From assembly GCF_010119195.1 (NCBI RefSeq), contig NZ_WRXL01000002.1, positions 558,001-622,000 of the forward strand: DNA of 64,000 bases, read 5' to 3'. A model generated the notes under the pieces. It saw only the letters and a program-made list of their open reading frames with translations, had not been told where the DNA came from and made no database searches. Positions 56,751 to 64,000 of this stretch are shown one piece after another. The DNA is from Haloarcula salina (GTDB lineage: Archaea; Halobacteriota; Halobacteria; Halobacteriales; Haloarculaceae). The position numbers and the translations under genes were made by a program. Position 1 is the stretch's first letter, and every line of letters starts with the position of its first letter.

Positions 56751-58127
56751 CTAGAACGGCTGTTCTCTGACGATGGTCTCGCCGCGGCCGGGGCCGACGC
56801 CGATGGCGTAGGCCGGCGTGTCGAGTTCGTCCTCGATGTACTCGACGTAGGCCTTCGCGTTCTCCGGCAGCGCGTCGTATCCCTCGTCGGCGACGGCCTG
56901 CCAGTCGGCCTCGGGCCAGCCGTCGAACGAGCGGACGTTCGCCTCACAGCGGGCCCACTGTTCGGTGGTCGCGGGCATCGACGCCAGTTCCTCGCCGTCG
57001 AGCGTGTAGGTGTGACCGACCTTCACCTCGTCGAGGCCGGCGAGCACGTCGAGGTGGTTGATGGCGATGCCGGTGAAGCCGGAGACGCGCGTCGAGTGCC
57101 GGAGCATCGGCAGGTCGAGCCAGCCGACCCGTCGCGGCCGTCCGGTGACCGTGCCGTACTCGCCCCCTTCCTCGCGGATGTAGTTCGCCAGCTCCTCGTT
57201 CTCGCCCTCGCCCTGCTCGTCGTAGCCGGGCGTGTCGCCGACGACGCCGCCGAGTTCGGTCGGGAGCGGGCCGCTGCCCACGCGCGTGAGGTACGCCTTG
57301 ACGATGCCGATGATCTCGCCGCCGCCGACGACGCCGGGGCTGAGCCCGGTCCCGGTCGCCGCGCCGCCCGCGGTCGGGTTCGAGGAGGTGACGTACGGGT
57401 AGTTCCCGTGGTCGATGTCGATTATCGTCCCCTGTGCGCCCTCCAGCATGACGTTCTGGCCCTCGTCGATGGCGGCCGAGAGGAACGCACCAGCGTTGAC
57501 GGTCATGTCCTCGGCCTCGAAGCGGCGGCCGAAGTCGCGGAACTCCTCGAAGAGCGCGTCGACGTCGAGGGCGTCCGGGTCCTCCAGGTCGTCCACGTCG
57601 AGGCCGTAGACGTCCTCGACGACGGCGCGCTTCTGGGGCACGACGTACTCCAGGCGCTCGCGCAGCACGTCGGGGTCGAGCAGGTCGCCGACGCGAACCC
57701 CGCGCCGGCCGGCCTTGTCCTCGTAGGTCGGCCCGATGCCGCGGCCGGTGGTCCCGACCTCCTGGTCGGACTCGCTCTTGACCTCCTCCTCGATGCCGTC
57801 GAGCACCCGGTGAAACGGGAGAATGACGTGTGCCCGTTCGGCGATGCGGACGTCTGGGTCGAGGCCGCGGTCCTGCAGCGTGTCGATCTCGTCGAACAGC
57901 GTTCGCGGATTGACGACGCACCCGTTGCCGAGTACGCCGACCTTGCCGCGGATGGCTCCGCTCGGAACCAGCGAGAGCTTGTACTCCTCGCCCTCGTGGA
58001 CGACGGTGTGGCCGGCGTTATCGCCGCCCTGATAGCGCGCGACGACGTCCACGTCGTCGCCGTACAGGTCGACGATGCCGCCCTTCCCCTCGTCGCCGAG
58101 CTGTGAGCCGACGATGGTTACGGTCAT
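56751..58127 (-). CDS. purA: adenylosuccinate synthetase
   Basis: The 458-residue protein has the GTP-binding GSQLGDEGKGGIVDLYG at the start, GDNAGHTVV, TTGRGIGPTYEDKAGRRGVRVGDL, LEGAQGTIIDIDHGNYPYVTSSNPTAGGA, GVVGDTPGYDEQ, and TVTGRPRRVGWLDLPMLRHS. It joins IMP and aspartate with GTP in AMP synthesis. Gly replaces the more usual Lys after GDEGKG, a small variation. Length is normal for an archaeal enzyme. Confidence 0.96.
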   Translation of the reverse strand: MTVTIVGSQLGDEGKGGIVDLYGDDVDVVARYQGGDNAGHTVVHEGEEYKLSLVPSGAIRGKVGVLGNGCVVNPRTLFDEIDTLQDRGLDPDVRIAERAHVILPFHRVLDGIEEEVKSESDQEVGTTGRGIGPTYEDKAGRRGVRVGDLLDPDVLRERLEYVVPQKRAVVEDVYGLDVDDLEDPDALDVDALFEEFRDFGRRFEAEDMTVNAGAFLSAAIDEGQNVMLEGAQGTIIDIDHGNYPYVTSSNPTAGGAATGTGLSPGVVGGGEIIGIVKAYLTRVGSGPLPTELGGVVGDTPGYDEQGEGENEELANYIREEGGEYGTVTGRPRRVGWLDLPMLRHSTRVSGFTGIAINHLDVLAGLDEVKVGHTYTLDGEELASMPATTEQWARCEANVRSFDGWPEADWQAVADEGYDALPENAKAYVEYIEDELDTPAYAIGVGPGRGETIVREQPF

Positions 58128-58273
58128 CGCACGGACCTTCCAGCCTCCGTGATAAACAGATTACGGTCCGCACACGTCACCCTCGCCAGCAGTCCCCATG
58201 TGAACCGTTACGACGCCTTTAATACGCACCTGTTTGAAGTAAAAACCGGTAAAGGCGGGTGTGTGAGGGGAAC

Positions 58274-58281
58274 ATTTAAAT
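58274..58281 (+). promoter_or_regulatory. TATA box for a leaderless transcript
   Basis: ATTTAAAT ends 26 bases before the ATG at 58308, ideal spacing for a leaderless haloarchaeal mRNA. The flanking AACATTTAAATCCCG is the clearest core promoter in the window. Confidence 0.75.
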
Positions 58282-58307
58282 CCCGCAAACACAAGTTAAC
58301 AATTGCC

Positions 58308-58613
58308 ATGATAGACAGGCTTGAAAAGGAAGTCGACATGCTGGAGCGCCACTTGCAGGTGCTGCGCATGGTTATTGAGAACGAGCCTATCGGTATCGTG
58401 AAGATGTCGAACGAGACGGGCTACCCGCACCACAAGGTGCGCTACTCCCTTCGCGTCCTCGAGGAGGAGAACCTCATCGAGCCCTCCAGTCAGGGCGCGA
58501 TCACCACCGAACAGACCGGTGAGTTCGTCGACGATCTCGACGAGAAGATCGACGAGATCATCGAGAAGCTCGAAGGCATGAAAATCGAAGACGCGGCCGA
58601 GATCGAAGGCTAA
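58308..58613 (+). CDS. small HTH (winged-helix-like) protein
   Basis: The 101-residue protein has an N-terminal helix (MIDRLEKEVDMLERHLQVLRMVIENEPIGIVKMSNETGYPHHKVRYSLRVLEEENLIEPSSQGAITTE) that reads as a winged helix-turn-helix preceded by a coiled coil, and a second acidic coiled coil at the end (FVDDLDEKIDEIIEKLEGMK). It is a conserved archaeal type predicted to bind DNA. The perfect TATA spacing supports ATG 58308; longer upstream starts are not used. Confidence 0.82.
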   Translation: MIDRLEKEVDMLERHLQVLRMVIENEPIGIVKMSNETGYPHHKVRYSLRVLEEENLIEPSSQGAITTEQTGEFVDDLDEKIDEIIEKLEGMKIEDAAEIEG

Positions 58614-58625
58614 CCTCTTCTCCGT

Positions 58626-61127
58626 TCAGAGCTCCGGGACCGCCAGGTGGAACTCCTGGTTTCTCGCTTCTAACAGACAGAGGTGAAAGCCCTCCTTGCG
58701 TGAGAGGTTCACGAAGCTCTTTCGCTTGTCCCGACTGAACAGCCCGCTCGACGTGGCCTCCGTGGCGGTTTCGAGCGCGCCGGGTTCGAAGAAACTGCTA
58801 GTGACGAGGAACGCCGCGGCCAGCGAATCGGAGGCGTTCCCGACCCGCTCGGCGTTGGTGACCAGATCGGTCATCTGGCTGTCGGTCGCCGGGTCCCGCG
58901 AGTCGTTGATGTTCGCGACCACCAGCGGGTTCCCCATCCGGTCGCGCACGACCACGTCGAAGCGCTCCTGTGACCGGGTCTCCTGGCCGTCTTCCGTGTA
59001 GGTCACCGAGACCTGTCCGTTCAGTTCCGCACGGTCGATCTGGGGCAGCCCCTCGTAGAGGTCCTTCATCGAACCGGTGTGGCCGGTGCTCGCGATTTCG
59101 TAGAGGAGGTTTCGGACGAGCCAGTTGACGAAGCGGTACTGGATGCTCTCCGAGAGGAACTCCTCGAACGGCGTGCCGTCGACCGTCGCGCCCTCGGCCT
59201 CGAACTGCGTGTGGTGTTCCAGTCGGAGGTTCTCCTCGACCTGCTCGCGGGTCGCCTCCCCGTCGCGGGCCTTCTCCAGCGTCGCCTTCCCCTTCGAGTG
59301 GTACCTGACGAAGAGGTTCGTCCCGTTGATCGCCTCGGCAGTGCTCAGCCGCGGCCCGGCGGGGGCTCCGTCGCCGGCCTGTTCGGCGAGGCGGTCCTCG
59401 AGGCGCTCGATCTCGGCCCGCGCGTCGGCCAGTTCCGACTCCAGTCGATCCCGTTCGGTCCGAAGTTCCTCGGTCGTCGCTTCGAGGTCGGCAAGCTCCG
59501 ATTCGAGTTCCGACACCGTCTCGGCTCGCGCTTCGAGTTCCGTCTCCAGTTCGGCCACGCGCTCGTCGGAACCGGACGACGACTCGTCGCGGTCGGGCGC
59601 CGGTTGGGTCGGTGGCTCCTGGCCGGTGGCTTCCTGCCGCTGGTGGTCCCGCTCGACGGTCGCCGGTTCGGAGGTGCGCCTCTCTGCCGAAGTCGGCGTC
59701 TCGCGGTGCGGAGACCGGTCCTGCGAGCGGCCCGCGCCCGACGACTGGGGCGTGTTCGCGTCGGCATCTCCGGCGGACTGGTCGCGCCGAGACGCCGACG
59801 CCGGCCCCATCGCCGACGGCGGTACCTGCGTTCCGCCGCCCGATTGCTCCCGAGCGCTCGCGGACTTGCCGGGGTCGAGCGACGGAATGGACCGGGTCTC
59901 CAGGTCGGCGCTCGACGGTTCTGGCTCGGCCGCCGCCGTTTCCGCCTGCGCTCGGGGCCGTCGCGGCTCGCGGTGCTGCTCCGTCGGGCCGGCGCGCTCG
60001 GTATTCGTCTCCGGCGTGCGTCGACTCGCCTCGCTCGCCTGCGCGCTGTCCTCGGTGCGCGTCTCGGCGGCCTGAGCCGGCTCTCGTGTCGAGGTCGCGT
60101 CAGTCTGCTCGCGCGCGCTCGACTGGTCACCCGCGACCGGTCCCTCGTGGGCCGAGTCGGTTTCGGGTGTCGTCGCAGACTCCGTGTCTTCGCTCACGTC
60201 GCTGTTCGGTTCCTCCGTAGTCGAGGACTGCCCGGTCGCGTCGGCGGTTCGATCGGCCGCCGGGTCCGCCCGGTCGTCCGCGGAACGCTGGCGCGCACCG
60301 CCGGGGTTCGTCCCCTTCGTTCCGGGAGGACCGCCCGCCCCGCCCGTCGGACCGCCCTCGGACGGCTGCCGGTCCGTTCGCCCGGAGTCCGCCGGTGGTT
60401 CGGTCGGTTCTATCGCCGACGACGACCGGGAGTCGTTCGGCGACTCGTCGGTGTCGGTCGCGTCGGCGGCATCGTCTGTCGGGACGGCCGCCGCATCGGC
60501 GGCATCCGCGTCGTCAGCGTCGTCGGACGCACCGCCCTCGTCGCTGTCGGGCACGGCGGCCGCCGCGTCCGTCGGGTCGTCGTCGACGGGTTCGGGGATC
60601 TCGACCGGATCGATGTCGACCGGCATGACCTCGTAGATCCCCACCTCGTCGTCGGCCGTCTCGAAGGCCTCGTCGCCGGTGAGCAGTTTCTCCGCGTTGC
60701 CGACCCACGCGACGCTCATCGACCGGCCCTGGTGATACACCGTGTAGTAGTCCCCGGAGAGGACGTTCTCGGAGAGTTCGATGAACCCGGTGAAGCTCCC
60801 GTCGCTCAGCGTCCGGTCGACCTCCGAGAGCGGCGTCTCCTCGGTGTAGTACTTCGCTTTGACCTCGTCGGCGCGCTCTTGCATCACCGCGAGGAGGGCA
60901 AGCGCGTCGTGAGGCGCGCGTCTGGCGGTCCCCTCGGCGGCCTCGAAGTCCTCGATGTCGCCGTCGAGGACGCCGACGACCGTCCCGTTCAACATGAACA
61001 GACGGGTGGGGCCGGCGGTCACCGCGCCGGAGAACTCCTCTCCGGCGAGGGCCTGCAGGCCCGCGTACCCGCCCTCGAACGGGACCGACTCCCAGCCGTC
61101 GATCCGCTCGACCGTGCGTGTACTCAT
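58626..61127 (-). CDS. large haloarchaeal protein with disordered middle and C-terminal nuclease-like domain
   Basis: The 833-residue protein has three parts. Residues 1-185 form a globular domain (GWESVPFEGGYAGLQALAGEEFSGAVTAGPTRLFMLNGTVVGVLDG). Residues 190-525 are low-complexity, rich in Ser, Thr, Pro, Asp and Gln, and followed by a coiled coil to about 595 (ELETELEARAETVSELESELADLE). The rest (EEFLSESIQYRFVNWLVRNLLYEI, FDVVVRDRMGNPLVVANINDSRDPATDSQMTDLV) recalls restriction-endonuclease-like folds. Function is unknown; the gene is haloarchaea-specific as far as I know. ATG 61127 is preferred over 61139. Confidence 0.78.
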   Translation of the reverse strand: MSTRTVERIDGWESVPFEGGYAGLQALAGEEFSGAVTAGPTRLFMLNGTVVGVLDGDIEDFEAAEGTARRAPHDALALLAVMQERADEVKAKYYTEETPLSEVDRTLSDGSFTGFIELSENVLSGDYYTVYHQGRSMSVAWVGNAEKLLTGDEAFETADDEVGIYEVMPVDIDPVEIPEPVDDDPTDAAAAVPDSDEGGASDDADDADAADAAAVPTDDAADATDTDESPNDSRSSSAIEPTEPPADSGRTDRQPSEGGPTGGAGGPPGTKGTNPGGARQRSADDRADPAADRTADATGQSSTTEEPNSDVSEDTESATTPETDSAHEGPVAGDQSSAREQTDATSTREPAQAAETRTEDSAQASEASRRTPETNTERAGPTEQHREPRRPRAQAETAAAEPEPSSADLETRSIPSLDPGKSASAREQSGGGTQVPPSAMGPASASRRDQSAGDADANTPQSSGAGRSQDRSPHRETPTSAERRTSEPATVERDHQRQEATGQEPPTQPAPDRDESSSGSDERVAELETELEARAETVSELESELADLEATTEELRTERDRLESELADARAEIERLEDRLAEQAGDGAPAGPRLSTAEAINGTNLFVRYHSKGKATLEKARDGEATREQVEENLRLEHHTQFEAEGATVDGTPFEEFLSESIQYRFVNWLVRNLLYEIASTGHTGSMKDLYEGLPQIDRAELNGQVSVTYTEDGQETRSQERFDVVVRDRMGNPLVVANINDSRDPATDSQMTDLVTNAERVGNASDSLAAAFLVTSSFFEPGALETATEATSSGLFSRDKRKSFVNLSRKEGFHLCLLEARNQEFHLAVPEL

Positions 61128-61243
61128 TACCTCACTCAAGCCGGATGGCGGACAAATAGTTTGTGCCCGGGTCGGAACGCGTTATCGGCCTCGGTTTGGC
61201 CGGCGTCGCGGGCTGTCGGGCCCGAATCGGGTCGGGACTGGAG

Positions 61244-61498
61244 TTACGAGTCGGCGAGGTGTCGCCCGCGAGCGACGACGTACATGAGAACGATGCCGGT
61301 CCCGACGGCGAGGACGAACTGGCCGAGCAGGGCCAGCACGGCCCCCAGCGGTGAACTGCCGAGCGCCAGGTACACGAGGGCGTAGGGGACGAGGGCGACG
61401 GCGACGAACGCGCCGATGAGTTTCGCGAGCGGCCGGGATTCCGAGAGGATCTGTGCGACGTTCAGGTCCCCGGTAGCGGGGTCGACGAAGGGCGACAT
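61244..61498 (-). CDS. small membrane protein
   Basis: The 84-residue protein has a short cytosolic start (MSPFVDPATGDLNVAQILSESRPLAKL) and two membrane segments (IGAFVAVALVPYALVYLALG, LGAVLALLGQFVLAVGTGIVLMYVVARGR). No function is recognised. ATG 61498 starts the conserved-looking part. It is divergent from the membrane genes next to coxA. Confidence 0.65.
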   Translation of the reverse strand: MSPFVDPATGDLNVAQILSESRPLAKLIGAFVAVALVPYALVYLALGSSPLGAVLALLGQFVLAVGTGIVLMYVVARGRHLADS

Positions 61499-61638
61499 AC
61501 CTGTCCGACCGGTCACCGCCCCCTCGTAAGTAGCTCCCGGATACTGCGGGACAGTCCGGTCGGCGCGGGACCGGGTCTCGGGCGGACGGTGTACCGGCGG
61601 TCCGATGGACATATCACCGGCCGGTCGCAAGTGACGGT

Positions 61639-62040
61639 ATGGCAGAGGCAGAGGAGCCGGGACTGAGCGACCAGTATCCGACCGCGAGCCCGTGGCCGCT
61701 GTTCGTCGCTCTCGGGCTGACGCTGTCCGAGATCGGCGTGTTCATCGGCCTCTTTCCGGTCGCCGTCTTCGGGCTGATACTGTTCGGTGGGAGCGTCGCC
61801 GGGATTCTGACCGAGTCAGGGTACGCCGAGCGCCCGTGGCCGACGCTGCTCGGCGTCGGCGCGGTGCTGACGGTACTCGCCGCGGCGCTGGCGCTCTGGC
61901 AGATTCCGCTGGCCGACATCGCGCTGTCGAACGTCGGCGAGGGGCCGCTGTTGACCCGCCTCGTCGCCGTCGCCGTCGCCGGTCTCGTGATGGCCGCGAT
62001 GGGGAGCGTCGCGTCGCTCCTCGAACAGACCGCGGCCTGA
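61639..62040 (+). CDS. four-helix membrane protein next to cytochrome oxidase genes
   Basis: The 133-residue protein has four hydrophobic segments (PLFVALGLTLSEIGVFIGLFPVAVFGLILFGGSVAGIL, LLGVGAVLTVLAAALALW, LVAVAVAGLVMAAMGSVASLL) and an N-terminus YPTASPWPLFVALG typical of small proteins in haloarchaeal oxidase clusters. It precedes a second small membrane gene by 44 bases and coxA by 565 bases. A role in assembling or supplementing the oxidase is inferred from position. Confidence 0.7.
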   Translation: MAEAEEPGLSDQYPTASPWPLFVALGLTLSEIGVFIGLFPVAVFGLILFGGSVAGILTESGYAERPWPTLLGVGAVLTVLAAALALWQIPLADIALSNVGEGPLLTRLVAVAVAGLVMAAMGSVASLLEQTAA

Positions 62041-62084
62041 GCGAAACCAACAGCCTATTTACCGGCCTCTACAAAGGCCCAGCC

Positions 62085-62411
62085 ATGGCACTGTTTGGGT
62101 TCGAAAAAGACACCCTGCTCGACCTCACTGTGAACGTCATTCCGCTGGGTATCATCCTCTTCTTCATCGCCGCGTTCGCCGTGTTCCCGGCTTTCGGAAC
62201 GGACCCCGTCTTCTCCGGGATGCAGTTCGCGCTGATGGTCTCGATGTTCCTGCTGCTCGCCGTCCTGACGTACTACGCGGGCCGCGCCATCGAGAACGCA
62301 GAGTCGCGCCAGGAGAGCGTCGAAGCGGCGTCCGCCGTCGAGGAACCGCCAGGAGAAGTCACCGGGCTCGACGACACCGGCGTCGAGGACGGCGAAGCGA
62401 CCCAGGAGTAA
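62085..62411 (+). CDS. two-helix membrane protein next to cytochrome oxidase (DUF6684-type)
   Basis: The 108-residue protein begins MALFGFEKDTLLDLTVNVIPLGIILFFIAAFAVFPAFGTDPVFSGMQFALMVSMFLLLAVLTYYAGRAI, two membrane segments, and ends in an acidic tail. This opening is common for small proteins encoded beside haloarchaeal cytochrome oxidase genes (I believe DUF6684). The function is unproven. Confidence 0.75.
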   Translation: MALFGFEKDTLLDLTVNVIPLGIILFFIAAFAVFPAFGTDPVFSGMQFALMVSMFLLLAVLTYYAGRAIENAESRQESVEAASAVEEPPGEVTGLDDTGVEDGEATQE

Positions 62412-62604
62412 ACGATACCCGGTCGCCCGGGGCCCCGCGAGAGCCGTTCTGCAGTTCGACGGATACCCACTCCAACGAGACCCAGGCAAGTGGCGTCGCC
62501 GACGTTCACACGCCAGTGCCGTGTGCCGGTCGGGGCAAGCGATCGCGGGCGCACGAGGCGCGTGAACCGACCCTTTCATTATGGCCCAGTCCTGAGAATC
62601 GTCC

Positions 62605-64000
62605 ATGGTAGCAGGAGATATTGTGCTGACGGGGCTCATGGCCGTCCTCCTCGTCGGCATCGCCGCGCTTCTCACGCGCATCGAGAACTGGCGGTCCTAT
62701 ACGCCCCTCGCCGGGGGCGGGACCGCCACGGGTGAGACCGTGGTTCATCGAGAGAAACCCGCTGGTATCATTCGCTGGCTGACAACCGTCGACCACAAGG
62801 ACATCGGCCTGCTGTACGGGCTGTACGCCATCATCGCCTTCGCGGTCGGCGGCATCATGGCGTTTCTCATCCGCGTCCAGCTCGTCACGCCCGCCGGGGC
62901 GATCCTGAGCAACAACGCCTACAACTCCATCCTGACGAGCCACGGGATCACGATGCTGTTCCTGTTCGGGACGCCCATCATCGCGGCGTTCGCGAACTAC
63001 TTCATCCCGCTGCTCATCGGGGCCGACGACATGGCGTTCCCGCGCATCAACGCCATCGCGTTCTGGGTCCTCCCGCCCGCGGCACTCCTCATCTGGGCCG
63101 GGTTCTTCCTCGCGCCGGTGACCGACAACATGATCGAGCCGGCCCGGACGGCCTGGACGATGTACACGCCGCTGTCGGTCGAGCAGACGAACCCCGGCGT
63201 GGACCTGATGCTGCTCGGACTCCACCTCTCCGGGGTCGGAGCGACGATGGGCGCGATCAACTTCATCGCGACCATCTTCACCGAGCGCGACGGCGACGTC
63301 GACTGGGCGAACCTCGACATCTTCTCGTGGACGATGCTTACCCAGTCCGCGCTCATCCTGTTCGCGTTCCCGCTGCTGGGGAGCGCCCTCGTCATGCTGC
63401 TGATGGATCGGAACCTCCAGACGACGTTCTTCGCCGTCGAGGGCGGAGGTCCGCTGCTGTGGCAGCACCTGTTCTGGTTCTTCGGCCACCCCGAGGTGTA
63501 CATCCTCGTCCTACCGCCGATGGGGCTCGTGAGTCTCATCCTGCCGAAGTTCTCCGGCCGGAAGCTGTTCGGCTTCAAGTTCGTCGTCTACTCCACGCTG
63601 GCCATCGGCGTCCTCTCCTTCGGCGTCTGGGCACACCACATGTTCTCGACGGGCATGGACCCGCGCCTGCGCGCCTCGTTCATGGCCGTCTCGCTCGCCA
63701 TCGCCATCCCGAGCGCCGTCAAGACGTTCAACTGGATCACGACGATGTGGAACGGTCGGCTCCGCCTGACGACGCCGATGCTGTTCTGTATCGGCTTCGT
63801 CTCGAACTTCATCATCGGCGGCGTCACCGGCGTGTTCCTCGCCGCCGTTCCGGTCGACCTCATCCTCCACGACACCTACTACGTCGTGGGTCACTTCCAC
63901 TACATCGTGATGGGGGCGATCGGCTTCGCGGCCTTCGCGGGCATCTACTACTGGTTCCCGGTCTTCACCGGCCGGATGTACCAGCGCACCCTCGGGAAGG
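62605..64000 (+). CDS. coxA: heme-copper (cytochrome c-type) oxidase subunit I, 3' end cut by window
   Basis: The frame is open from ATG 62605 through the window end (465 codons). Ligands of the A-type oxidase are visible: the low-spin heme histidine in SHGITMLF (H113), the CuB histidine and cross-linked tyrosine in WFFGHPEVY (H295, Y299), CuB histidines in WAHHMF (H344, H345), and heme histidines in VVGHFHYI (H430, H432). Glu in HPEVY marks the D-channel type. The N-terminal 60 residues add a membrane segment (IVLTGLMAVLLVGIAALLTRI) before WLTTVDHKDIGLLYG. It is the terminal oxidase core of aerobic respiration. Confidence 0.94.
   Translation, partial: MVAGDIVLTGLMAVLLVGIAALLTRIENWRSYTPLAGGGTATGETVVHREKPAGIIRWLTTVDHKDIGLLYGLYAIIAFAVGGIMAFLIRVQLVTPAGAILSNNAYNSILTSHGITMLFLFGTPIIAAFANYFIPLLIGADDMAFPRINAIAFWVLPPAALLIWAGFFLAPVTDNMIEPARTAWTMYTPLSVEQTNPGVDLMLLGLHLSGVGATMGAINFIATIFTERDGDVDWANLDIFSWTMLTQSALILFAFPLLGSALVMLLMDRNLQTTFFAVEGGGPLLWQHLFWFFGHPEVYILVLPPMGLVSLILPKFSGRKLFGFKFVVYSTLAIGVLSFGVWAHHMFSTGMDPRLRASFMAVSLAIAIPSAVKTFNWITTMWNGRLRLTTPMLFCIGFVSNFIIGGVTGVFLAAVPVDLILHDTYYVVGHFHYIVMGAIGFAAFAGIYYWFPVFTGRMYQRTLGK

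Noticed and set aside
59079-61385. Long plus-strand frame opposite the 833-residue protein
   Set aside because: Arg-rich translation typical of an antisense shadow in GC-rich DNA.

Overview
The window comes from a halophilic archaeon of the class Halobacteria. The DNA is GC-rich, the predicted proteins are strongly acidic, secreted proteins carry twin-arginine lipoprotein signals, many genes begin at or near a leaderless promoter, and the gene set is typical of haloarchaea (gas vesicle proteins, Bat-type regulator, FttA, DR2241, XacD-like dehydratase). I cannot name the genus. Only the first gene (PHP protein) and the last gene (CoxA) are cut by the window edges.

Layout. 0-5.5 kb: a cut PHP phosphoesterase gene, then three transcription units (a SAM methyltransferase; a CopD-like membrane protein; a NitT/TauT-type ABC transporter). 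Each is preceded by a DtxR-like palindrome, so they look like one metal-responsive regulon. 5.8-8.3 kb: a GNAT acetyltransferase and a GCS2-family ligase. 8.4-13.8 kb: a compact gas vesicle locus. gvpF-G-I-J-K-L-M run on the minus strand and gvpA-O on the plus strand; a Bat-type regulator follows, in place of GvpD/GvpE. 13.9-15.6 kb: an unknown acidic protein and an FNT-family channel.

16.4-28.7 kb: a sugar-catabolic island resembling the pentose (Xac) system of Haloferax. It has a FAH-family dehydratase (XacE-like), an enolase-superfamily sugar-acid dehydratase (XacD-like), a complete sugar ABC transporter (XacGHIJK-like), an SDR, a zinc alcohol dehydrogenase broken by a 2-base frameshift, and two tandem paralogous IclR regulators. 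A palindrome GTTC-N9-GAAC occurs five times at the two ends of this island and is the best candidate for the IclR operator.

29.3-38.5 kb: housekeeping genes (MobA, MoaA-like radical SAM protein, DHH phosphoesterase, FttA, monothiol glutaredoxin, BolA, DUF393, lipase maturation factor, CoA-binding protein, HxlR regulator), with a small inverted-repeat element inserted at the end of the DUF393 gene. 39.2-42.5 kb: a possible ring-cleavage to beta-keto-acid pathway (iron-type alcohol dehydrogenase, VOC dioxygenase, BKACE enzyme). 42.8-46 kb: two MoeA genes, one fused to a substrate-binding-like domain. 46-53 kb: small regulators, a TctA-like permease, CorA, lipoproteins, CysS. 53-62.4 kb: CbiX, DR2241, Trm112-like, truncated hemoglobin, PurA and several haloarchaeal proteins of unknown function, ending with small membrane proteins next to the cytochrome oxidase subunit I gene.

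The most interesting items are the three operator-promoter units of the putative metal regulon, the five-copy palindrome around the sugar island, the near-minimal gas vesicle locus with an odd GvpI-like protein, the putative MITE, and the dioxygenase-reductase-BKACE neighbourhood. I saw no rRNA, tRNA, CRISPR array or full-length insertion sequence.
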